From: Cliona cf. orientalis
Lineage: Eukaryota; Porifera; Demospongiae; Clionaida; Clionaidae
Assembly (NCBI GenBank): GCA_963930775.1
Contig: OZ005696.1
Location: 7,936,001-8,000,000 of the forward strand
Reading direction: 5' to 3'
DNA: 64,000 nt
Each line of letters opens with the position of its first letter. Positions within the stretch are counted from its first letter, which is position 1. The position numbers were made by a program, and so were the translations under genes. Below the pieces are notes generated by a model. The model was given only the letters and a program-made list of their open reading frames with translations, was not told the DNA's origin and made no database searches. Positions 1 through 9,725 of the stretch are shown piece after piece.

Positions 1-1
1 A

Positions 2-1069
2 GATATAACAGAGCGTCGACTGAAACACGAAGAGTTGTCAGTCGAAGCGAAACGGTTCTGTACTGAGGACTTCGCCCGCGCCATGGCTGTTCACTACGTT
101 CACTTCTCAAACGTTGGAGAAATGGTGGGAACACAAAACAAAAAAGACACAGAACGAGTGTTAAATCGATTTATGAATGATGAAACAGTCACAGCAGGCT
201 CTACACGGATCGAAAAAGAGACTATGAACACATACGAAGCTTTGAAGCGTTTCCACCGTAAGCACGAAACAATGCAAGATACTGGCTACCTGACAGTACA
301 AGAGATTTGCGATATTCATAAAGTCTTGCTTAAGGGTGGGCATCCCGACTGTGGACAAATTCGCACTTTTGAAGCGTACACTCATTGGCATGGAGGTATT
401 AGGTTTACTTACCCACCCCCAAGTGAGGCAAAGTATCGATTTTATGCTCTAGTAGATCACCACAATAGCTACATGGAAGCAGCCCCTTCTGACAAAACAT
501 CCGTGGAGTATACCGACTACATTTTCAAATGTGCTGCACGTCTCCTGTTCGAGTTTGTAGACACTCATCCTTTTGGTGATGGAAATGGACGAATGTGCCG
601 CCTATTAGCCAATTATGTCATCACTCTCATCACTCCTTTTCCTGTGTTTCTCCATGATACTTCCAACTCCTCCAGAAATGGACGTGAGGACTACATCAAT
701 GCGATCGTACGCTGCAGAGAGCATCCCGTCGAGGGTCCGGGTGGATTAGCAGCGATGCTAGTCGAAGGAGCGTGGAGGGGATGGGAAAATTTGTTCCAAA
801 ATTTGCAATGGCAACGGCAACTCCAGCACGGAGTTACCATTGGTCCTATCGTTATCAAGAAAAGTGCCTGTGATGCAGAACATGTCTCGGATCGTGTCGG
901 CCGCAGTATTAAGACACGAGGTTTGAATGTTGAGAAAGATCCCATTGTCGAATTGATTCTTGGTACAATCCAAGCGGCTAATGCTAGCTCTATAAGTCGT
1001 GGTGAATATCTAGAAAAGACTGTAGCTGTGGATGATGAACTCAATGTTAAGCTACAAATTTTCAATTAA
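2..1069 (+). CDS. Fic-domain protein, 3' part (5' end lies outside the window)
   Basis: The frame is open from base 2 and ends in a stop at 1067-1069, so about 355 residues are present and the first roughly 33 are missing relative to the full paralog at 61630-62784. The Fic active-site motif HPFGDGNGRMCR is intact, with the catalytic His and the GNGR phosphate-binding loop. Fic enzymes usually transfer AMP from ATP to a hydroxyl side chain of a target protein. The N-terminal FSNVGEM resembles the (S/T)xxxE(G/N) autoinhibitory helix, with Met in the last place. The two paralogs differ by scattered substitutions and no frame break, so both may be functional. I see no signal peptide or membrane segment in the visible part. 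The substrate cannot be inferred. Confidence 0.85.
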   Translation, partial: DITERRLKHEELSVEAKRFCTEDFARAMAVHYVHFSNVGEMVGTQNKKDTERVLNRFMNDETVTAGSTRIEKETMNTYEALKRFHRKHETMQDTGYLTVQEICDIHKVLLKGGHPDCGQIRTFEAYTHWHGGIRFTYPPPSEAKYRFYALVDHHNSYMEAAPSDKTSVEYTDYIFKCAARLLFEFVDTHPFGDGNGRMCRLLANYVITLITPFPVFLHDTSNSSRNGREDYINAIVRCREHPVEGPGGLAAMLVEGAWRGWENLFQNLQWQRQLQHGVTIGPIVIKKSACDAEHVSDRVGRSIKTRGLNVEKDPIVELILGTIQAANASSISRGEYLEKTVAVDDELNVKLQIFN

Positions 1070-1648
1070 TTGTAAATTTCATTCTCCTAACTTATCTAGT
1101 CAGCACTCTGTCATTTTTTCTTTCATTCTCAGATTATAATAATATGATAGAAAAGTTGTGAGTGTGAACATAGATAATAGAGACATGTAACCGTTGTGTC
1201 TGTTATAATAATATGTTATCCTCTGTCTATTATCTATTTAATTTCGTGCTGGTCCTGGGTGTGTTTCCCAAACCCAAATGGATCATCCCATGTTTTTTAA
1301 CGTTGCACGCGAAAAGCATGGGACCGGATGGCCTGGGTATGAGACTACTAGTACTACTCCATATTGGAACTCTTTTGTCTTATCATAATACATACTGGAC
1401 AAGACTGAAGAGACGAACCAGCTAGACATAATATTATATACATGCAGTTGTTTGGGGTGTCATATGCATGGATTAGTACTAAACATATTATGTTATGGGA
1501 CGTCTGCATGTCCCTATAATTATGACTACATTTTTAAGCAACTAAAGCATAAACCCATAGATAGCAACTTCAACTTTAGATGTAATTGCGGCCAAGCGTG
1601 TTGTTCAGTTCACGATGTTGCAGCAAAGATTATTATAATAATTATTAT
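1070..1648. repeat. Duplicated 3' flank of the Fic gene
   Basis: No gene seen. This flank recurs at 14331-14669 (its 3' part only) and at 62785-63390, with small indels in AT microsatellites. It marks the first part of a block present three times in the window. The ORFs in it differ between copies and have no recognisable domain. Confidence 0.7.
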
Positions 1649-3057
1649 CATAGAGTCGGTAGACTCTATAAGTAGGGATGGCCCGGATATGCCATATATA
1701 TAATACATTACAAATATCCAAATATCTCAAAATAGGTAATTTTATGAAATTTCTAAGTGTGAAAATCAGAATCTCCAGCAAATTATCTATCTAACAAGAC
1801 CAAGATCATTCATCAAATCAGTTGTATATGCCAGAACCAGATGTTCAAAAAAATGGCCATTTGTCAATCTTTCTTTCTTTCTTTCTTTCTTTTTCATTAT
1901 CAGGGCTAGCTCAAGACTGCCTTAATCGCTCATCTTAGTTTGAGTATAAATCCACTCCATTTTGTAGCGCGCAGTGCAGTGGCACGCAATTCGGCATTAT
2001 CTCGACCTGAGTTACATAATAGTGGGTGTGTACGGCGCATTGATAATTGGGTGTGTCTGATACGCCATTTTGAAATAAAATACGCATGCTCGGAATGTGT
2101 TGCCATGGTGAAGTCATGTGACAGCGCCCCCTCCCGGATGCCCCAGGCGAGCTCGAGCGCTCCTCGAGCTGAGGCCGAGGCGAGCTAGCTATACACTCGC
2201 TACTAAGCGCGTGCAGCAGCGCGCTGGATCGATCATGGATAAGAAGGCGCAAGGCTCGGGGAGCGGTAAGGCGCTAGGCTAGGCATAGGCGAGCTACTCG
2301 CTAGCGCGTGCAGCGCTAATGCTCCGCTGGAACTTAGATCATATGGATATCATAACGGCGGCGACTCTTGAAGGCGCAAGGCTCGAGGAGCGGTAACGTA
2401 CAGATCACAGAATTATGCCGAGTAGCTGCTGCTAACAATAAAATTTAGAACTTGATTTTCTCCCTAAGCCTGGCTAAACGGAAGAGTCTCATCACTACTT
2501 GGGCCGCCTAAAACAGCCTTCTTTATCAGCCTGCTTCATCACATAGGAATATGAACGCAAGTTAACGAGAGGCGTGGCTACGAAACTTCGGCACCTCCCA
2601 TCGTCCACTTAATTAGAAGTTGCATGTAAGATGGCATTGATAAAATGCACTATGTGCAATAAGAAAGAACAGGAACAAGTATAAAAACAATTGAATAAAA
2701 TTGAAGGATGAAGTAGGGATGGCAGGATCAAAAAGTACACAAACAAGATTTATAATCGCATCTACTATACATCCCTACGCTTGCTTTCAAGTTGAGTGAT
2801 GCAAAAAAACCCCAGTAATAATGCATGTGATTGAATCAAACTGACCATCCCACCATCGTGACAACTAGGAATAACCTGAATGTCTTCCACATACTTCACT
2901 CGATAAGTATGTTGACATTAAGTGCATAATAATAAAGAAAAGCAAGCGTAGGGATGTATAGTAGATGCGATTATCCCTTATAAATCTTGTTTGTGTACTT
3001 TTTGATCCTGCCATCCCTACTTCATCCTTCAATTTTATTCAATTGTTTTTATACTTG
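1649..3057. mobile_element. Non-autonomous element X, copy 1
   Basis: This non-coding element begins CATAGAGTCGGTAGACTC, which contains a short palindrome, and ends ATACTTG. It holds a CTTT microsatellite, a GC-rich middle, and a 3' foldback at 2676-3057 made of two inverted arms of about 110 bp around a short loop. It is flanked by TTAT on both sides. The third copy of the host block, near 63390, lacks it, so the insertion is directly visible. Other copies lie at 3594-4885, 17225-18548 and 19273-20604, and a diverged inverted one at 39300-39835. No protein is encoded. Confidence 0.7.
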
Positions 3058-3593
3058 TTATTGATAGAATGGTGGATACTTACAGTCAGCAATATACTCA
3101 GTTATGAATTCAATAAACATCTTTTATAGACACACAAACATTCGTAACATTGTAACACATACATGGCAACGACTTATGGTACAGATTAGGTGCATATCTA
3201 CAGTTAGGTACAGATGACTAACACATTAACAAAATTAAGGCACAGATGACAAACACATTAACAACAGACGCACAAACACTTGTAAGAAATGCATGTTGCA
3301 CAACCAATACACAAAGTGGTGACACATCAACAAGTTACTATAACTACTGCACAAAATTTAATAATTAACACACTCTAGCTACTATTACAATGACCCCCAA
3401 ACTGGAAACTTGTATGGGTTAACTGCCTTATGGGTCTATTGGATTCAAAATTAATGCATCTCACAACACAATAATAATAGAATATCATCAACAGTTTGGT
3501 CCAGGAGTGTTTCTGTCAAAATGATCCATAATCATCATGTAAATCACAAACAAGCTAGTAAGCTACTGTATAAAGCACATTAATACCTATAAT
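3058..3593. repeat. Spacer of the duplicated block (copy A)
   Basis: No gene seen. The stretch is nearly identical to 18549-19272 (which carries an extra 186-bp MITE) and to 63391-63937. Each copy in blocks A and B is bordered by element X. Confidence 0.65.
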
Positions 3594-4885
3594 CATAGAG
3601 TCGGTAGACTCTATAAGTAGGGATGGCCCGGATATGCCATATATGTAATACATTACAAATACCCAAATATCTCAAAATAGGTAAATTTGTGAAATTTCTA
3701 AGTGTGAAAATCAGAATCTCCAGCAAATTGTGCATCTAGCAAGACCAAGATCATTCACCAAAACAATTGTACATGCCAAAACCAGATGTTGAAAAATAGC
3801 CCATTTCTCATTCTTTCTTCTTTCTTTCTTTCTTTCTTTTTCATTATCAGGGCTAACTCAAGACTGTCTGGACCGCTCGCCTTAGTTCTCGTATAAATCC
3901 ACTCTATTTTGTAGCGCGCAGGTCCATGGCACGTTTGTTTGGCGTTATCTCGACAGCTATACGTAATGGTGGGTGTGTACGGCGCATTAACTAGTGGGTG
4001 TGTCTGATATACGCCATTTTGTCATACAATGCGCATGCTCGGAATATGTTGCCATGGTGAAATCATGTGACTATGGTCAGGGGCGCGGCGCGCGCAATGC
4101 AGCATAAACCGCGTACCGTACCGGACCAGAGTACCAGACCGCGTACAATGTAACTGGCCTGCCTCGAGCTCGATCGCTCAGCGCTCAGGTTTAGCTAGGC
4201 GCCAGGCTCTCCCGCGCGAGCTAACTATAGCTTAGTTAACTAGGCCAGTGCGAGCTGAGCGCTATACAGTGAACTTGGTATCAAGTGGCTCCCGGCCTCA
4301 GCAGTCAGCATAACAGCCAGTTCAGTCACAACTTGAAGACACACCGCTACCTTCTTTGTCAGCCACCTTGAAGGGCGTGGCTAAGACTTTGCGCGCACGC
4401 GCGAACTTCGGTACCTCCCTTCTAATAACTACTTAATTACACTGAGAGTTGAATGAGCAAGCCATTTTAAGATGGTATTGATAAAGCTAAGAGCAATAAA
4501 AAAGAACAGAAACAAGTATAAAAAACAATAAAATTGAAGGATGAAGTAGGGATGGCAGGATCAAAAAGTACACAAACAAGATTTGTAAGGCATAAGCATC
4601 TGCTATACATCCCTACGCTTGCTTTTTGAGGGGTGCAAAAATAATGCAACTGAATCAAAACTGACTATCCTGAACCATCATGACAACCAGATAACAGCCT
4701 GAATATCTCCCACATGCCACACTCGACAAATACGTCAACATTAATAGCTAGGTGCATAATAATCGAGAAAAGCAAGCGAATTAAGGGATGTATAGCAGAT
4801 GCTTATGCCTTACAAATCTTGTTTGTGTACTTTTTGATCCTGCCATCCCTACTTCATCCTTCAATTTTATTGTTTTTTATACTTG
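3594..4885. mobile_element. Non-autonomous element X, copy 2
   Basis: It has the same ends as copy 1 (CATAGAGTC to ATACTTG), with TAAT at both borders. The 3' foldback is at 4513-4885. The empty site is near 63938, where the left flank CCTATAAT runs straight into AATAATTATACT. Non-coding. Confidence 0.7.
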
Positions 4886-5784
4886 TAATAATTATACTCT
4901 AGCTATCTACTATGACTTATACTTAATTTTTAGAATGCCCAAAACTTCCAGAAAAGACTATTATAGCTTCACCAAGGACAGGAATATGGTCCATGTCCTT
5001 TGTGTAAACAGGAAAAACTCTCGTACACGTACTCACATCAGGCCAGGGACCTAGGGAGAGAGCACAAGGACAGGTTGTTACAATTTTGTATAGAATCTGA
5101 TACAGTACACTAGTATGACATTGTATATGTATTAAAACCCCATGTGGACGACATTAAGAGAAACTTGGGCATGCGCAAGTGCAGCATAAGGTACCTTCTA
5201 AGTTACCTGGTCACACGAGTAAGGCAAGCACCTACTTATACAGGAGAGGTAGTGGTAGTGACCTACTACTGATGCTAACAAAAATTCTCCATAGAGAGCA
5301 CTCACCACTGCCACCAGCAGGCCCCAATATACTGCCACTGACATGAATAGCGAGATTTGGGAGGAAATGACACAAAAATTCATGATCAGTTAATAATCAA
5401 TCAACAATTTGAAAGTTGATATACGGTACTTAGTGAATTTGATGTTGACAAGTACTGGTGGAGCTAATGGACAAGCACATTATGAGGATGCCAGCTGTAT
5501 TAACTAAGCCAAAAGAGAAAAAAAAATCCACTGTGACAATGTCTATGAAGACATGCATACAAAAAACCTGAGATGCTTCAAGTATCATAATGTTCTGTGC
5601 TATTAAATAGTGAGTGTAACTTTCCCCTGCGCACTCTACTTCCCAATGCAATTGAATTCAGAGGATCTACTGAATTGATCCGAATATTTGATCACTTACT
5701 AATAGGTGTAGTTTCATCTAAGGACACACATGCATGCATGCGAGGTACCGGTATGTAGTAACTCAGTATAAGGAGAGGAATCAC

Positions 5785-5848
5785 CTAAAATTAATGATCT
5801 GATCACGTCAGCATGGAACTTCTTCTCTGGCACACTTCTCAACGTCCT
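5785..5848 (-). pseudogene. Possible vigilin-like half-KH exon remnant (unit 1)
   Basis: On the - strand a 64-nt stretch lies between an AG acceptor and a GT donor and reads RTLRSVPEKKFHADVIRSLI. The SVPxxKFHxxVI part resembles the start of a KH domain of vigilin. An identical copy is at 21534-21597. Its downstream flank matches the flank of the clearer KH exon at 28547-28657. The GxxG loop is not recognisable, so a decayed exon or chance are both possible. Confidence 0.25.
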
Positions 5849-6275
5849 CTTGGGAGGGAGGGAGAGACAAAGGAAATGTACTTGAATTTCCCACAACACA
5901 ATTCATTGTTACGATACAAGCTATGTACAGGTACCGGAGAGTAAACTGATTAAGTTACATAGAGTCAATTCAATGTATATTACTCAAGTGCAATTGTAAA
6001 TGGAACTTGAATCAAATAGCTATTTGATGAACTTATCATTTATTACCAATTCCCTGTCTATTATTGGGCAATCCTTTCGTTCGATTTTGATTTCTGTACA
6101 TAAGTTATACCAGGAACTATTATTCTCTGGTAATACACATAATTCAGTCCCCTTAAAGCAATTGCTTGCAATCTTGGGCTTGTTAAAATTCCTTTTAGAG
6201 TGTAAATAGTATGATCACTTAATAGAGCAGGTAGGTATGCACCCGCACTCTGCTACACCTGCATTCTATTGCCTT

Positions 6276-6278
<3 letters not shown>

Positions 6279-6313
<35 letters not shown>
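6279..6313 (+). repeat. Long poly-G tract
   Basis: This near-uninterrupted run of G lies about 0.8 kb before IL-17 copy 1. A matching run in unit 2 is at about 22027-22070. Length may be uncertain because homopolymers are poorly resolved in sequencing. Confidence 0.8.
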
Positions 6314-6314
<1 letters not shown>

Positions 6315-7006
6315 AGGGGAGGAGGGGGGAACACTTTCAAAGATTAGGATAAAGACTACACGCTGCATCACATCCACTTTACATCCCTACACTTGCTTTT
6401 CTCGAAACAGTATGCACAGTGGCGTCTCTAGACAATTGTTTAACTGGGTGCAAATTATCAAAAGTAACTGCACAGGTGGATACATAAAGCTAGTGGTAAT
6501 GTAGTATAGTATGATAATAATAATATCATTATAATAGTACTATTAATAACCTGGTACTCTTTCACTTAGGGAGTGTAGTGATATACACGACATGTTACAT
6601 TACTGGCTGTGACAGTGTAGTAAAACATGCTTATACTATGACAGGCTATAGGTAAACAAAACTACACAATCATGCATAGGATGGGTGCACAGGTGCATGG
6701 ATTAGGTGCACATGAACTCACATGCACCCCCCTGGCGACACCACTGAGTATGCATACCTAACATATTATTCATCGCTGCACTTGTATCCCTCTTAAATTT
6801 CCATGTATAATACCAAGAATACAGCAAATATTGCAAGATTCACTCTATTCATGCAACGGTACATACGTGACTTCAACTCAGATACAAGCTGGTAATTTTT
6901 TTTCATTGTAATAATCATTCCGTAATAATATAACCACTACAAGTCATGATTGCATAATGCAAAATACGAGAGCCGCTTACCAAACACGTTAACTAGTGCT
7001 GAAGGC

Positions 7007-7013
7007 TATAAAA
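7007..7013 (+). promoter_or_regulatory. TATA box of IL-17 copy 1
   Basis: TATAAAA in the context GAAGGCTATAAAAGCAG, 105 bp before the ATG. The same context occurs before copies 2, 3, 4 and 9. Confidence 0.65.
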
Positions 7014-7117
7014 GCAGGGTAAAATTTAATAAGTTAAGCAGACCATAAACTGTTCGGTAAAAACTCCAGTCAAAGAAATAAAATCTTTCTTCGAGCAACT
7101 ATCAAATTGCGAAAAAA

Positions 7118-7645
7118 ATGTCAATCTGTACCATCACTGTGCTGCTGGCAACGTTAACAGTGCTGTGTGCTGTGCTAATGACAGCCAAGGCCTGTCCACT
7201 ACCCTCAAACTACAAACAAGATCAAGAATGCCAAGCTTACAATGACGCTAAAGCTGCAACCAGCCCAGTGTACCTCAACGTCACTGCAACACTGAGCGAC
7301 TTCACAAACACCCCTGACGAATTCAACCAAAAACTTGGTACAGATTATGAAACTGACGGCACTCCAGATGAAGAAGAATTTATAGGAAGACAAGCTTGCT
7401 ACAAATTGAGCAATCAAGAAATAGGCTGCAGAGAGAAAATTGAAGTTGAAGGAGCTTGCTCCTGGGACTACCAGTGCGACTATGATCAGAATAGGCTCCC
7501 ACTATACATATGGAGAGCATCTTGCAGCAGTGAATCACAGAACATCTACTACCCTGTCCCAGTGCTGAAGCGCAGAGATGCCTGCAACCCACAACCAACA
7601 TGGCAGATAGTCATGGAGAAGGTTCCTGTGGGATGCAAATGCTAA
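7118..7645 (+). CDS. IL-17-like secreted cytokine, copy 1
   Basis: This is an uninterrupted 175-aa frame. Residues 1-25 form a hydrophobic signal peptide (class I, MSICTITVLLATL) with likely cleavage after TAKA. The C-terminal half carries the IL-17 family signatures: CSWDYQCDYDQNRLP (114-127), IWRASC (131-136), PVPVLKRRDAC (146-156) and KVPVGCKC (168-175). These match the CPW, IWEAKC, VLRR..C and VSVGCTC landmarks of animal IL-17. The known family acts as secreted disulfide-linked dimers on IL-17 receptors. The usual NC cysteine at residue 32 is Tyr here, so ten rather than eleven mature cysteines remain. NVT (54-56) is a potential N-glycosylation site. The start is fixed by the TATA box and by alignment with the other copies. 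Confidence 0.8.
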   Translation: MSICTITVLLATLTVLCAVLMTAKACPLPSNYKQDQECQAYNDAKAATSPVYLNVTATLSDFTNTPDEFNQKLGTDYETDGTPDEEEFIGRQACYKLSNQEIGCREKIEVEGACSWDYQCDYDQNRLPLYIWRASCSSESQNIYYPVPVLKRRDACNPQPTWQIVMEKVPVGCKC

Positions 7646-8090
7646 GGATAAAATTTCACACTAAACCCAAACCCAAACCTATAGCATTAGTCCCATAGCA
7701 AAAAACAGAGCTGCTGCATTCTATGTAATAGCTGCATAGCTACTATTGAACAATCACTCAGAAAAAATTAATATTATAGTTTCTGTATTAATTCTTGTAG
7801 TTTTGTATACAAATGCCATGCAGACTATACCCAGTACTTGTATTTCTAAACCATAAGCTGCCATCCCATTCTAGAAACATTGTGTTAGATATAATTAATT
7901 TTTATATTTATAATATAATATCGTAGAGGTTCATTGCTATGGACTTAAATGAGATAGAGTTGTTTAGCTTAGCATAGCATACTTTTCATTAAACTTCATC
8001 GATTGGACGTTTCGGTCCGTGGACCTTCGTCAGCAATAAAAACAGATACACGTTACACGTAAATAAATATGAAATATTGGGGGGTGTGGT

Positions 8091-8396
8091 CTATCGAGTG
8101 CGCATGCTCCATGTATCACTGAGCGTCAGCCCACAGTCCAGATTACACGTTTGGGGGGTCTTCTGAATCCAGATCGCCTCCAAGACACGTCTCTTCCATT
8201 GGTGTGGCTCAGTTTCCATGACCTCTGCTGCATCCCAGTCAGGTTGGTGACTCATGTCCCATGCATGAACTGCGATACCATTCTTTCTGTTGTTGGTTTT
8301 AACTGCATATTTGTGCTCGGTGATTCTCTTCTGCAGGGTTCTTCCTGTTTCACCTATGTAGCTGGTTTCACAGTCTCGACAGGGGATCTTGTACAT
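8091..8396 (-). pseudogene. Penelope-like element GIY-YIG endonuclease fragment (left arm)
   Basis: The - strand encodes about 100 residues: YKIPCRDCETSYIGETGRTL, then a KRITEHK motif. This is the GIY-YIG endonuclease typical of the C-terminus of Penelope-like reverse transcriptases. It duplicates the 3' part of the + strand ORF at 13145-13588 in inverted orientation and lacks any upstream reverse transcriptase domain, so it cannot work alone. Confidence 0.75.
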
Positions 8397-8490
8397 ATCG
8401 AAACATGCCTATGGAACAGTTAAGATCAGTAGCGCGCATGAGCGCGTGCAATAATTGATGAATACGTCATTTTCTTAAAATTTTTTATGG

Positions 8491-9189
8491 GTGATGACGT
8501 CACATATGCAGGTATCCATGGTGCCGGTTGATATGATGGAAGCTGGAGCTGAAAGAAGGCCTGGACTACGTCCAGCTCATCGCGTGAACTACAAAAAGCT
8601 GTCTGAACTAAAACTACCGAAAGCGTCTAGATCAAGGCCGTCAACAGTAGACCAAGAGCATCTCTACCCTGTGGAGATAGTCGAAGAAGATTCTCTGCGT
8701 TATAAGGTGCACTACGTGGGATATAGTCGATCGTTTGACGAGTGGAAATCGAAAGAAGAGATCGTAGCGCTTGGAGAAGACGCGGATGAAGACACAGGTG
8801 GTGTAGAACTTGTTCCTAACTCTGAGCGTTTCATGCTGTATAATGAGCTTGCAATACGGATAAAAACCTCATTAAATAGTCACAGAAAGTTATCTCCAGT
8901 AGTGAGAATCGATATGCCATTCGATCGTATTGAATTTGATGGTGGATTACGTATCTCTGGGAAAGAAAAAAGATCTATTCATGGAGTACAGCGATGCTAC
9001 ATCATGCGCAGTCCAAAAGCAGCCAGTGGTACCGATCAGAGAACACTTCAGCAAGCCAGAGGTCGATTAAAGTCTGTTTCAGGAGAATTTCAGCATAAAT
9101 TGGAGAGCAGCTGGCCTCTGATATACCATAGCACAATTTCAGGATCTAAACAGATTATTAGGAGTAAATTGGCATTTCAGAGGCATTAA
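8491..9189 (+). CDS. Chromo/Tudor-knot-like protein of a mobile element, probably truncated
   Basis: The frame gives 232 aa. Residues about 53-92 (YPVEIVEEDSLRYKVHYVGY, then SFDEWKSKEEIV) look like a chromo-barrel or Tudor-knot fold, which binds modified histone tails in other proteins. After the stop, a shifted frame continues with sensible coding text to about 9400 (LYHRRPLKEFMP), so the gene seems frameshifted. The chromo-like segment is present again, inverted, at 12095-12215. It lies head-on to the transposase-like gene at 9687-11935 and may be its partner ORF. I do not recognise the family. Confidence 0.45.
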   Translation: MMTSHMQVSMVPVDMMEAGAERRPGLRPAHRVNYKKLSELKLPKASRSRPSTVDQEHLYPVEIVEEDSLRYKVHYVGYSRSFDEWKSKEEIVALGEDADEDTGGVELVPNSERFMLYNELAIRIKTSLNSHRKLSPVVRIDMPFDRIEFDGGLRISGKEKRSIHGVQRCYIMRSPKAASGTDQRTLQQARGRLKSVSGEFQHKLESSWPLIYHSTISGSKQIIRSKLAFQRH

Positions 9190-9580
9190 TGCTAATGGAG
9201 ACTTTTGCTATGTTATTCGTAACACAGTAGAATATTACCTCTACCATCGGCGACCTTTAAAAGAGTTTATGCCATCAATAGGAGAAGGATCTAGCCCTAT
9301 TAAGTTACGGGATACTAGCTATATGCTAGTGTTTACGTTTGTGAGGGGAGATGGGACCTCCGACAAATTTGGAACTGACCCTCAAATATTTGTGAACTAA
9401 CTTGAATACAATATGAAAACTTGAGTATAATATTGTGAACTTGAATACATAATGTATATATACACACTTCAAGGATAAAATGTTTATCATAATTATACGT
9501 AATCTTATATTAATTTTATGGTACACATAATGCACAATGTAAGGACACCATGCAAGTGTGCTTTATTTGAAATACGTACA

Positions 9581-9725
9581 TGTGTAACAGTGTGCTTTAT
9601 TCAGAAATAATCGAAGTCATATCGGATTTTCGTGTCCAGGTGCTAGTACATATGTAACAGTGTGCTTTATTCAGAAATAATCAAAGTCATATCGGATTTT
9701 CGAATTCGTGTCCAGGTGCTAGTTC
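9581..9725. repeat. Two-copy 70-bp tandem repeat
   Basis: The unit starts TGTGTAACAGTGTGCTTTAT and is repeated once from 9651 with a few changes. It overlaps the 3' end of the - strand ORF that ends at 9687. Confidence 0.7.

Larger units (their letters stand above)
4886..7000. repeat. Upstream part of IL-17 unit 1, duplicated at 20605-22760
   Basis: No confident gene apart from the KH-like fragment at 5785-5848. A 39-codon ORF starting at 4935 is repeated in unit 2 and begins again at 63986; it has no recognisable domain. A 35-bp G run lies at 6279-6313. The end of the foldback arm of element X recurs near 6375-6410. Confidence 0.55.

Noticed and set aside
7380-7601. A 73-aa antisense ORF (MLVVGCRHLCASALGQGS...) that recurs opposite most IL-17 copies
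   Set aside because: It is conserved only because the sense strand is conserved; it has no own start context and no recognisable domain.
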